Source of the DNA: an uncultured Eubacteriales bacterium
GTDB lineage: Bacteria > Bacillota > Clostridia > Oscillospirales > Acutalibacteraceae
Direction of reading: 5' to 3'
Length of the DNA: 64,000 nt
Assembly (NCBI GenBank): GCA_934463035.1
Contig: CAKSIG010000001.1
Coordinates: forward strand, 62,001-126,000
Part shown: piece by piece, positions 27,043 through 35,464 of the stretch
How positions within the stretch are numbered: the stretch's first letter is position 1
Layout of the letters: the number at the start of each line of letters is the position of its first letter
Program-made: the position numbers and the translations under genes
The notes under the pieces: model-generated
Database searches by the model: none
What the model saw: the letters and a program-made list of their open reading frames with translations, nothing else
What the model was told of the DNA's origin: nothing

Positions 27043-28753
27043 CCTGCGATACCCCTTCCTTTCTTTTTATGTAGACCAAGTAGCACACTATCGGAACGGC
27101 GGTTGACAAAACGCCTATTAAAGCGAGTATTACCATTATCTTGACGATCATAGGTATATCGCGCACAAACGTGTTGTTTTTTATTTTTTCAACGATATTT
27201 TCCTTGACCTCGATTATTTTTTGCGGGCTTTGCGTTTGTGAAGACGTGTTGCCCTGAGGCACTACCGTTGTGCCGCCGCTCGTATCCTTTACGCTTTTAA
27301 GCGAGGCTATTAAAGTAAGCATTTGTTTAAGGTTGTTTTCCTGTGACGAAAGCTGTGCTTTTGCCTCTTTTGAAAGCGAATCAAAATCGGCAAGGCAATA
27401 CTTAACCAGCGATTCATCGCCTATGCCTACCGTAAGGGCGTTGAGTTTAAGCGCCGCGTTCCATTTTGTCTTAAAGGCAAGAACCTCCTCTAAAACCTTG
27501 CTGTCCTTACCGCTCTGTTCAAGGTATTCCTTGATAATTTTAAAATAGCGGTTCAACTGTTTTTCATATCCCGCGGCTGTTGCCTTTGCAGCGTCTGACA
27601 GAAGGTCTAAGGATAAATTCTTATAATCCGAAAGCGCGTCGGTTATCATCTGAACAAAATCTTCTTCGGTAGCAGATTTTTTTACGGTTTCGTCGTTCAG
27701 TCCCCAGATATTTTCATAGAGTTTAACAAAATCTGAAAACGCTTCTTCTGCTATCTGCCTGTCTTCTATCAAAATTTGAACCTTTTCCGCAGCTTCGGAA
27801 AGACTTGTTATCTTCTGCTTAACGGAACTGTCTATACGCACCTTTGCCTGATCGGAAAGCGAATCGTAGGATTTTTTCAGGTTTAAAATATCCTCATAAT
27901 TGTCTTCGTTGATGTCTTCCGCGGTAAGATTATTCAAATTTTGAAGAATATCGCTGTTTTCTCGGTTAAACTTTTCTATTTCCGCCTTGATTTGCGCAAG
28001 CGAAGCCTCGTTTGCCAAACGGTAGTATTCGGTCCACGCATTTTTATAAGCCGAAAATAAATCCGAATAGTTGTTTTTAAATGCCGACTGCTGAGAAGCG
28101 TTGTATTTTGCAAATATTTTATCCGCTTCTTCTATATCCCCTTTGGAATCGGGATATTTGATGTTAAGCAGCTTTGAAAAAGCCGCTATGTCCTCAGCCG
28201 ACAGCTGTTGCCGTTTTACCGCAACGCTTGCGGACGCGCTGTTTGAGGCAAACTTTATTTTTTTATAATTTCTGTCAAATCCTTCAAGGACGTCAAGTGT
28301 AAAATCGCAGGATTTATCACTGCTGCCCTTACAAGCAAAGAATACCCGTACCAACATACCTTCAAAGTTTTGCGCTATAACAGGATTTTGAGGTGACTCC
28401 TGAAGCCAATAAAAGGTCAGTGATGCAGGTGATGAATTATTTTTTGACGATACCGTAGGCGAGCCTGCTGTCAAGCCGAAAACCGCAGATCCGTCGGCGT
28501 ATTCAAAGCTGTCGCCGTCATATTTTAGGCTGAGCCTTAAAGCCGAAATGGAAGCAATCGGATTTTTTACGCTTATTTCCGCAACCATAAGGTCGCCCGC
28601 AGATGCGGAATCCGCATCTGCATAGGTCTTATTAACGGTATCGTATTTCTTCATACTGACGCTGAGCGTCGGTATTGCGGCGGCGCTCGTTTGAACAAAA
28701 AACACCGCGCACAACATCAACACCGCAACCGTCAACGAAACAAATCTTTTCAT
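27026..28753 (-). CDS. Membrane-anchored cohesin-like protein (cluster I)
   Basis: 575 residues with a signal peptide cut near residue 25. Residues about 28-185 look like a cohesin: a SAGDLMVAEISVKN strand, then ISALRLSLKYDGDSFEY, LTFYWLQE and GMLVRVFFACKG, the jelly-roll order of that family. About 300 residues of alpha-helical, Lys/Glu-rich sequence follow, forming a stalk. A transmembrane helix near residues 538-560 (IVKIMVILALIGVLSTAVPI) and a short basic, cytoplasmic tail end the protein. There is no LPXTG. I infer an anchoring protein for the dockerin-bearing beta-helix protein. The cohesin assignment rests on pattern only and is less secure than for the cluster II counterpart. It follows the binding lipoprotein gene by 10 nt. 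Confidence 0.65.
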   Translation of the reverse strand: MKRFVSLTVAVLMLCAVFFVQTSAAAIPTLSVSMKKYDTVNKTYADADSASAGDLMVAEISVKNPIASISALRLSLKYDGDSFEYADGSAVFGLTAGSPTVSSKNNSSPASLTFYWLQESPQNPVIAQNFEGMLVRVFFACKGSSDKSCDFTLDVLEGFDRNYKKIKFASNSASASVAVKRQQLSAEDIAAFSKLLNIKYPDSKGDIEEADKIFAKYNASQQSAFKNNYSDLFSAYKNAWTEYYRLANEASLAQIKAEIEKFNRENSDILQNLNNLTAEDINEDNYEDILNLKKSYDSLSDQAKVRIDSSVKQKITSLSEAAEKVQILIEDRQIAEEAFSDFVKLYENIWGLNDETVKKSATEEDFVQMITDALSDYKNLSLDLLSDAAKATAAGYEKQLNRYFKIIKEYLEQSGKDSKVLEEVLAFKTKWNAALKLNALTVGIGDESLVKYCLADFDSLSKEAKAQLSSQENNLKQMLTLIASLKSVKDTSGGTTVVPQGNTSSQTQSPQKIIEVKENIVEKIKNNTFVRDIPMIVKIMVILALIGVLSTAVPIVCYLVYIKRKEGVSQDEKII

Positions 28754-28763
28754 TTTTGCTCCT

Positions 28764-30308
28764 TTATTTTGATGAAATATGCTTATCCGCCTGAGCTTGA
28801 AGCTCTGAAATTACCTTGTCTATGTTGGCAGCCTTATTTTTCTCTGCAAGCTCCGAAATTAATTTATCGGTGTTTTCTACTATTCCCGAATAAATTGACG
28901 GCGCATATTCTTCGTTGTTTTTGAGTATTGAGCTTAAATCGTCTCTTATGCCTTCAATATCAAAGGTGTATCCGTAAAGAATATTCTTCTTCATACCGTT
29001 CAGGCGGTTAAGATAGTAATCCTTTGCGTAATTCTGATGATTGTGGTCATAGGGATAAACGCTGTACTGCAACATCATGTTTCCGCATTCCCAGTTGGGT
29101 ATGCCGTAGCTTACGGAAGCTCCGCCCTGACCGTTATATTCAAACGCCTTAATATCGCCGTTTTCCTTGTCAACAAATTCGTAATGCTTACCCTCAATAC
29201 CGTATGCAAGCATATTGTTTATTTCTTTTCCTTCTTCCGAGTTTATCAGATCAAGGAATTTCATAGCTCTTGCAGGATTTTTAGAGGTAAAGGGAATTGA
29301 ATAATACGTTAAGTTTTCGCCGACGTTTGTTGTTAAAACCTGAGTTTCGGGATTGATAAGATCGAATATTTTATGCGTATCCTGTGAATCCGAGGTCAAG
29401 GGCTTTATGATCTTAGTGTCAGGATCCATATTGTATCTCGTATTTGTGGAGGCATACAGCTTATCGCTCCACTGACCTGTCAAAACGTCCTTTGATACCC
29501 AGCCGTTGTTTGCCCAGGTCTTCATTGCGGCACAGAAGTTTTTGTATTCTTCGGTGTCATAGAAGTTGATAATCTTACCCTTATCGTCCAAATTGTCGTA
29601 ACACAAATTTGAATTGCTGCCGCCTATGAACGTATATCCCTTCTTGGCAACCTCGTACAAAGTAAGATTGATAGACTCCTTGCAATCAACGCCGCTTGCT
29701 TCCGCCTTCTTCATCGACTGAGTTATAAGCTCGTAAAAATGAGCGGTCGTTTTATCGGAGCCGTAAGCCTCTTTAACCAACGCGTCTATATCAAAATACT
29801 GCGCGCCTTCGTTCCATACACGAAGTATAAGAGTCTCTTTAAGGTGAGACTGTATATTCGGTATTGCATACAATTTACCGTTTATTGCCGAGTTATCGTA
29901 AGAATACCAATAGTCCTCCACCAATTTTTTGATATTCGGGGCATATTCATCAACCAAATCGTTGAGCTGAATATACGATTCCTTACGTACCTCGTCCTCT
30001 ATATCGGTGACAAATCCCGAATGGGCAATATCTATTTCCTTTTTGGTTGACATCCAAAGCGGCCATTTATCAGCCATTGCTTCTTCCAACATCAACTCGA
30101 TCTTCGTATTGGGCAAAAGGCTTTCGAGCTTTCTGTTGATTTCCTCCTGGACTTCGAGGGTGTCCTTTTGAATAGCTTGCGGCAACGCTATTTTAAGGGT
30201 TACGGCTTTGCTGTCATCATCGGTATAGCTGCTTTTTGAACCTGAGCAACCCGCAAAAGCACCGACAATAAAAACCATCGCAATTAATAAACTGATAATT
30301 TTTTTCAT
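28764..30308 (-). CDS. Sugar ABC transporter substrate-binding lipoprotein, LplA type (cluster I)
   Basis: 514 residues from the ATG at 30308, which has AAGGAG eight bases upstream; a GTG three codons earlier is ignored. The lipoprotein signal ends AFAGC (Cys21). The body has the two-lobe pattern of family 1 oligosaccharide binders (DIAHSGFVTDIEDEV, KLYAIPNIQS) and the final 80 residues resemble DUF3502, which marks the LplA/YtcQ subgroup (YGYTFDIEGIRDDLSSI). It hands the captured sugar to the two permeases encoded just upstream. The ligand is unknown. It is the fourth gene of cluster I. Confidence 0.9.
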   Translation of the reverse strand: MKKIISLLIAMVFIVGAFAGCSGSKSSYTDDDSKAVTLKIALPQAIQKDTLEVQEEINRKLESLLPNTKIELMLEEAMADKWPLWMSTKKEIDIAHSGFVTDIEDEVRKESYIQLNDLVDEYAPNIKKLVEDYWYSYDNSAINGKLYAIPNIQSHLKETLILRVWNEGAQYFDIDALVKEAYGSDKTTAHFYELITQSMKKAEASGVDCKESINLTLYEVAKKGYTFIGGSNSNLCYDNLDDKGKIINFYDTEEYKNFCAAMKTWANNGWVSKDVLTGQWSDKLYASTNTRYNMDPDTKIIKPLTSDSQDTHKIFDLINPETQVLTTNVGENLTYYSIPFTSKNPARAMKFLDLINSEEGKEINNMLAYGIEGKHYEFVDKENGDIKAFEYNGQGGASVSYGIPNWECGNMMLQYSVYPYDHNHQNYAKDYYLNRLNGMKKNILYGYTFDIEGIRDDLSSILKNNEEYAPSIYSGIVENTDKLISELAEKNKAANIDKVISELQAQADKHISSK

Positions 30309-30326
30309 ATAAAACACTCCTTACAA

Positions 30327-31208
30327 TTATCCTTTAACGGCGCCGACCATAGCGCCCTTAGCAAACTTTTTCTGGAAGAACGGCAATATGCAAACCATAG
30401 GCACCAGCGTGAAGAATACCACGGCAAAACGCATTGTTTCAAGCGGTATACTGTCTGCCGGGACACCCATAAGCAACAAGTTATTCTTCATTGACTCCGC
30501 GTTGTTTAACAAATACTGAATGTAATACTCCAATGTGTATTTTTTCATATCCGTTATATAGTAGAGGGTCTGTGAATAATCCTTCCATCTTCCCGAAAGC
30601 GTCATAAAATACTGTGCCGCCAAAACGGGCATTGAAAGCGGTATTATTATTTTCATAAGCAGCTGCATATTTGAAGCTCCGTCAAGCTCGGCGCTTTCAA
30701 TGAGCGACTGCGGAATCTGCCTGAAAAACGTTCTGTAAATGAACACAGAGAACGCGCTTACCGTGTTCGGCAACAGGTAAACAAGCCAGGAATCGTTCAG
30801 ATGGAAAATTTCGGTGTTTACCATATACGACGGTATAAGTCCTGCTGAGAAGAACATCGTAAACAGCAGCATATATTTGCAAATACCTTTAAACGGAAAT
30901 TCGTCGCGCGTCAAAGCGTAACCAAGCATAGCCTGTATAAGCACAGCCACAAAAGAACCGCCTGCGGCGTATACTATCGAACCTCTTAACGAATACAAAA
31001 GCTGTGCAGGAGATTTAAGAATATACTGAAACGCCTTAATTGTCGGGCGCAAAGGGAAAACGGCAAATCCGATATTCTTAATGTCAGCCTCGGTAGAAAA
31101 AGCGTTCGCCGCAATCAAATATATCGGGAAAAGTGAAATAAACGCCACGATTGCAAAGAATATGTAGTTTAATATATCTGCCGAGGATACTTTTTTGTTT
31201 TTTTTCAT
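30327..31208 (-). CDS. Sugar ABC transporter permease, YtcP/CUT1 type (cluster I)
   Basis: 293 residues with six predicted membrane helices. The cytoplasmic EAA loop reads ESAELDGASNMQLLMKIIIP and ends at LPLSMP-type residues, the contact for the ATPase. It pairs with the permease of the preceding gene (12 nt away) to form the channel. Its closest group is the YtcP partner of LplB-type importers. Confidence 0.93.
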   Translation of the reverse strand: MKKNKKVSSADILNYIFFAIVAFISLFPIYLIAANAFSTEADIKNIGFAVFPLRPTIKAFQYILKSPAQLLYSLRGSIVYAAGGSFVAVLIQAMLGYALTRDEFPFKGICKYMLLFTMFFSAGLIPSYMVNTEIFHLNDSWLVYLLPNTVSAFSVFIYRTFFRQIPQSLIESAELDGASNMQLLMKIIIPLSMPVLAAQYFMTLSGRWKDYSQTLYYITDMKKYTLEYYIQYLLNNAESMKNNLLLMGVPADSIPLETMRFAVVFFTLVPMVCILPFFQKKFAKGAMVGAVKG

Positions 31209-31220
31209 TTCACAACCCCC

Positions 31221-32153
31221 TTAAAACAGTGCGTTTTCGGGACTTATTTTTCTTACCACACCGTTTACCGCAAGTGTTCCGAGAGCCGTAACAACTCCCG
31301 TGAACAGTCCGAGTGCGGTTGTGGTACCGATATTTCCCGTAACAAGTCCTCTGTATGTGTACGTCGATAATACGTCGGTAGCTTTATATAGCGCGGACGA
31401 ATTCATCGGTATGGAATAGAACATAGAGAAGTTTGACTCTAAGAGCTTGCCCAAATCTGTAATTAAGAACATAGAAATTACAGGGGTGATAGACGGCAGC
31501 ATTATGTTGCATATCTTGTTCCAGCGCGTCGCTCCGTCCAGATCGGCTGCCTCAAAAAGCGATTCGTCTATACCCATAAGCGACGCATAGTAATAAATCG
31601 ACTTTATACCTGCACCGAACCAAACCTGAACCGTAAGCAATATTGCGGGCCAAAATTTCGGCTCTGTGTACCAGGATATATTCTTGCCGCCGAGCGCTTC
31701 GATCATTGTGTTTACAAGACCGCCCTGATTTTTCAGCAATATGTAGACTATATAGGCAATGACAACGTACGAAACCATATAAGGCATAACTATTGTCTTT
31801 TGGAAGAAATTTGCCGCGCGCCTGCTTTTTACAAAATAGAGAAGCAACGCAAGCATAAGTCCGAAAAACGTAACGAAAACGGTTGTTCCGAAATGGTAGC
31901 CTATTGTGTTGCCTATTGTTCTGAAAATCTCGCCGCTTTTAAAAACATAAGCAAAGTTTTTAAGCCCCACAAAAGAACTTCCGAAAATTCCCCTTACATA
32001 GGAAAAATCCTGAAATGCCATTATCAATCCGAACATAGGCAAATATGAAAACGCGATCAGCGATACCATAGCAGGAAGCGCCATAAGCGACGTTGCCACT
32101 CCGTCTTTCATTTTTCTCCTTCTAAGGCTGCTGCTTCGATTAGAATTTTTCAC
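31221..32153 (-). CDS. Sugar ABC transporter permease, LplB type (cluster I)
   Basis: 310 residues with six membrane helices after a basic N-terminus. YLPMFGLIMAFQDFSYVRGI is the LplB-family entry signature and the EAA loop reads EAADLDGATRWNKICNIMLP. The GTG start overlaps the TGA stop of the GLUG protein gene (GTGA, 32150-32153), so translation of the importer is coupled to that surface protein. No ATPase gene follows; LplB-type systems usually borrow a shared MsmX-like ATPase. Confidence 0.93.
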   Translation of the reverse strand: MKNSNRSSSLRRRKMKDGVATSLMALPAMVSLIAFSYLPMFGLIMAFQDFSYVRGIFGSSFVGLKNFAYVFKSGEIFRTIGNTIGYHFGTTVFVTFFGLMLALLLYFVKSRRAANFFQKTIVMPYMVSYVVIAYIVYILLKNQGGLVNTMIEALGGKNISWYTEPKFWPAILLTVQVWFGAGIKSIYYYASLMGIDESLFEAADLDGATRWNKICNIMLPSITPVISMFLITDLGKLLESNFSMFYSIPMNSSALYKATDVLSTYTYRGLVTGNIGTTTALGLFTGVVTALGTLAVNGVVRKISPENALF

Positions 32154-33949
32154 CCAATATCATCCTCACTCTCATCAATCATCACCGTATCCGCCTGCAA
32201 CGCTTTTTTCTTTTTTAAGAACCAAACGCCTGCAAACACGTCGAACGTTATGCACAAGACAAGTATTACGCCCGACGCTATAACTATCACCCATTCAAAC
32301 GTGTTTAAATCATTGCTTACAGCAGCGGTGCTGTCTGCGTCATTTTCGTGTTCCTTAGCATAATCATAAGCGTCTTCGAGCTTTTTAACCAAATCACTGT
32401 CGATCTCCGCCTTGACCTTGTCGTCAAGAAATTCATAATCCTTCCATAAGGACAGTATCTCTTTTACATTCTTTGACGTAAGTTTATCCTTTTCGGGGAG
32501 CGCATTAATCCTGTCCACAACGTCGGATGCCATAAGAAGCGATAACTGATACCTTACCTTGTTCAGCTTTGTGGCGGCATTTGCGTCAAAATCGTCCTGC
32601 TGGCTTGCCGTAAGGGCGTTATACATATCCCAAGCCTTCATAGCGTTTTCCTTGCAATCAAGGGTAACAGCACCGTCTTTTTCAGGGTCGGGAAGTTCCT
32701 CAATCAGCTTGTAAAGCTCGTCAAGGTTAACCTCCGCTGTGGATTCGGTTGCTGCTGAATCCGATGAACCGGAAGCGGTATCCCCGCCTGTCTGTCCCTG
32801 ACTTTCAACAGCCTGAACCGCGCCGGGCGTGTAAGCCGCGGCGTCCAATATCGGCGGAACGTTTACAAGCTCGGGTTTATCGCCGTCGGTCTTCCAATTT
32901 GACAATCCTGAAAAAGCCGCTTTTATATCTGCCATAGAGCCTGCCGTGAAGCCTTCCATTCCGCCCTGAGCGCCGCTCAACGTCCAGCAATTTGAAACGC
33001 TGCCGTCATTCTCGGAGTTAGGCACAGTAGCGTCTACCGAACCAGACGCATAGCAATTCTTGAACGTTGCGCCGTTGGTACTTTTGTTCCAGGTTCCGAA
33101 ATTGTTTTTTCTTTCCTTACCGCCTGCGGCATTTCCCGTTGCGTAACAATCGGTATAGCTGCCTCCCGAGATACTTCCCGCAAACGAGCTTATATTACTT
33201 TGACTGCCCGAAACATTGCCGACAGCGTACGACTGTGACACGGTGCAATTTTCTGCCGAACCTATCAAGCCGCCTATGCACCACTTACCGCTGCTTGAAA
33301 CCTCTGCCGTCGAATAACACCCCTCAACCGTTGTATCAACAGCATATCCTATCAAGCCGCCGCAGTGGTTGGACTTTGTTTTTATACTGCCGGAGGAAGT
33401 ACAATACGTAACGGTACACCCGTCGGCTTTTCCTATCAACGCCGCTGAATTCATTTCGTCCATTCCGGGTTTGTAATCGCCGTAAACAACATTTCCCTGA
33501 TTGTCGCCTATTACGTTGTTGCTTACGGAAACGTCTAAAACCGATATGCCCGAAAAAATCGCGTTTTTAGCGGCGCCGAAAAGAGCCGCTTCCCATTTAT
33601 TTTTATTTTCCGCCGAGTAAGGAGTTTCCGCAACCGTTATTTTTAAGTTCTTTATAACGTACTTCGGAGAACCGTCGGCATTTCTTTCACAAACAAAAGA
33701 ACCCGTAAATGGTGCGTCCAATCTTCCTATCGGTTTAAAGTCAACGCCAGACAGATCGACTGTGTTTGATAACTTATAATGAGCGGAAAGATTATCGCGC
33801 ATAGCCTGCAACTGCTCGGCGTTACTGACAAGATACGGATCCTGCATAGTGCCGCTGCCGCTGTATGACGCCGCGGACAAATTAAGCGTGAGAGACGAGG
33901 CAATTATTCCCGCCGCGCACACCAAAGATAAAATCACTTTCTTTCTCAT
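32150..33949 (-). CDS. GLUG-repeat surface protein with C-terminal membrane anchor, first gene of cluster I
   Basis: 599 residues with a signal peptide (cut near ASA, residue 26). The opening GSGTMQDPYLVSNAEQLQAM and KLSNTVDLSG are typical of GLUG-containing proteins, and from about 160 to 320 there are Gly-rich repeats of the form CGGLIGYA, IGGLIGSA and FAGSISGG spaced 20-30 residues apart (the GLUG motif). About 130 residues of helical stalk (INALPEKDKLTSKNVKEILS) follow, then a transmembrane helix near 556-580 and an acidic cytoplasmic tail. Its start is translationally linked to the permease gene, so it should be part of the import machine, perhaps a fixed glycan receptor. The corresponding gene of cluster II is at 61797. 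Confidence 0.85.
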   Translation of the reverse strand: MRKKVILSLVCAAGIIASSLTLNLSAASYSGSGTMQDPYLVSNAEQLQAMRDNLSAHYKLSNTVDLSGVDFKPIGRLDAPFTGSFVCERNADGSPKYVIKNLKITVAETPYSAENKNKWEAALFGAAKNAIFSGISVLDVSVSNNVIGDNQGNVVYGDYKPGMDEMNSAALIGKADGCTVTYCTSSGSIKTKSNHCGGLIGYAVDTTVEGCYSTAEVSSSGKWCIGGLIGSAENCTVSQSYAVGNVSGSQSNISSFAGSISGGSYTDCYATGNAAGGKERKNNFGTWNKSTNGATFKNCYASGSVDATVPNSENDGSVSNCWTLSGAQGGMEGFTAGSMADIKAAFSGLSNWKTDGDKPELVNVPPILDAAAYTPGAVQAVESQGQTGGDTASGSSDSAATESTAEVNLDELYKLIEELPDPEKDGAVTLDCKENAMKAWDMYNALTASQQDDFDANAATKLNKVRYQLSLLMASDVVDRINALPEKDKLTSKNVKEILSLWKDYEFLDDKVKAEIDSDLVKKLEDAYDYAKEHENDADSTAAVSNDLNTFEWVIVIASGVILVLCITFDVFAGVWFLKKKKALQADTVMIDESEDDIG

Positions 33950-33995
33950 ACTCTATCCTCCTCTTTGTTTATATTTTAAGTCCTGTTTTGGATAA

Positions 33996-34024
33996 AGTAT
34001 ATAGAACTTTTGTTGTAAATTTGT
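33996..34024 (-). promoter_or_regulatory. Cluster I operon promoter
   Basis: A good -10 box, TATACT (34001-33996), lies 47 bases before the start codon. At the -35 position only ACAAAT is found, which fits a promoter that needs an activator, such as the response regulator encoded divergently. Confidence 0.45.
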
Positions 34025-34052
34025 AATATTTTTGCTTCTTTTACACTTTGTT

Positions 34053-34081
34053 TTGTTTTTTGGCGGGATATATTATATAAT
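34053..34081 (+). promoter_or_regulatory. Promoter of the two-component system
   Basis: TTGTTT at 34053-34058 and TATAAT at 34076-34081 are spaced by 17 bp; a second TATAAT is at 34085-34090. GGAGG follows at 34101-34105 before the ATG at 34117. Confidence 0.6.
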
Positions 34082-34116
34082 GTGTATAATATATAAAATC
34101 GGAGGTATTAACACAG

Positions 34117-35439
34117 ATGCTTAACGTTGTAATAGCAGACGATAATGAGATTATATGTTCCGGTGTAAAAAGGGTTTTAAACGAATTTTTCCCCGAGGTA
34201 AACGTTTCGGGAATCTTTTTAAACGGATACGATCTGTTTGCGCATATATCTGAATCTGCCCCCGATATACTGATCTCGGATATTTGTATGCCGGGCTATG
34301 ACGGTCTTGAAATATGTGAAAAACTTAAAAAAATCTCGCCTGCGTCAAAAATCATATTGATTACGGGATTTCAAAGGTTCGATTACGCGGTCCGCGCAAT
34401 CGGTTACGGGGTTGACGGTCTGCTGGTAAAGCCATATACTACCGAACAGCTTGTAACCGCCGTTCGCGGCGCAATCAACAGTTATAAGTTTGACCAAAAC
34501 TACATTTTGTCCACAACCGACCTGTATTTTTCAAAAAGAAGCATAACCGAAAATAAGCTGAAAAATATTTTTCTTTTTAAGGAGCCGCCCGAAAGCGTAG
34601 CGGACGACCGCGTTCTGACCAATTTAAGTCTCGCAAAGGAATGTTGCGTATTTGAGGCGGACATTACGGTAACCGACGATGCCGATTCGCTTAATGAATT
34701 TAATTACGATTCCAATCATCTGACCTGTTTCCTTATAAACGGCAATCACTTGATTGCGTTTTATATTGATAAGAGTTATGTTGATTCATTTATAAACGAC
34801 ACAAAAAAAGGCAGAAACGGTTCTGCCTTTGTACTGAAAAGCACGGAGACTTACAGCTTTTCCGATTGGTGCAATGCCGTAAGGATCAGAAAATTGGCTG
34901 TGCTTTATACCGACGCGCTTATAAACAACACGGTTATTGATTTTTTCAAAAATCACAGGGAAATATACAATTCCCTAAGCCAAGAGGAATTTGAGTTTTT
35001 AATGAAATGCATAAACGACCTCATACCGTTTACCGAAAATGCCGTTTCTTCAAGCCTTTCGGTATCCGAACGGTTGAAAAGCTATGCCGATATGTACTAT
35101 AATTCTCAAAAAACCAAGGGACACCAAATTTCAAAAAAGGTTATCGAATATATAGACGGCAACTTTGCGGACCCGACGCTAAGCATATCTAAAATTTCAA
35201 ATCAGATGTATATGAACGTATCATATATATGTACGGTTTTTAAAAGGGAACAGGGTATCACCATAAGTGACTGTATAACAGCCGTCAGATTAAAAAAGGC
35301 AAAAGAGCTTTTGCTCAAAAACAAACAGATGACGGTCACCGATATAGCAGCGGCAGTTGGTTTTAACAGCACGAGTTATTTCAACAAGGTGTTCAAAAAA
35401 AATACGGGCATTACGCCTGCACAGTTCAGAAAAAATTAA
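34117..35439 (+). CDS. Response regulator, YesN type (receiver plus AraC DNA-binding domain)
   Basis: 440 residues. The receiver domain (1-120) shows the acidic pair in VIADDNE (Asp8/Asp9), the phosphoacceptor Asp55 in ISDICMPG and Lys105 in LLVKPY. A middle region of 200 residues without a recognised motif is followed by an AraC-type double helix-turn-helix from about 340 (FADPTLSISKISNQM, VTDIAAAVGFNSTSYFNKVF, GITPAQF). It is divergent from cluster I and 25 nt ahead of its kinase gene, so it very likely activates cluster I when the kinase senses sugar or sugar-loaded binding protein. Confidence 0.93.
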   Translation: MLNVVIADDNEIICSGVKRVLNEFFPEVNVSGIFLNGYDLFAHISESAPDILISDICMPGYDGLEICEKLKKISPASKIILITGFQRFDYAVRAIGYGVDGLLVKPYTTEQLVTAVRGAINSYKFDQNYILSTTDLYFSKRSITENKLKNIFLFKEPPESVADDRVLTNLSLAKECCVFEADITVTDDADSLNEFNYDSNHLTCFLINGNHLIAFYIDKSYVDSFINDTKKGRNGSAFVLKSTETYSFSDWCNAVRIRKLAVLYTDALINNTVIDFFKNHREIYNSLSQEEFEFLMKCINDLIPFTENAVSSSLSVSERLKSYADMYYNSQKTKGHQISKKVIEYIDGNFADPTLSISKISNQMYMNVSYICTVFKREQGITISDCITAVRLKKAKELLLKNKQMTVTDIAAAVGFNSTSYFNKVFKKNTGITPAQFRKN

Positions 35440-35464
35440 AGTGTATTAAAAAGGATACGTTAAA

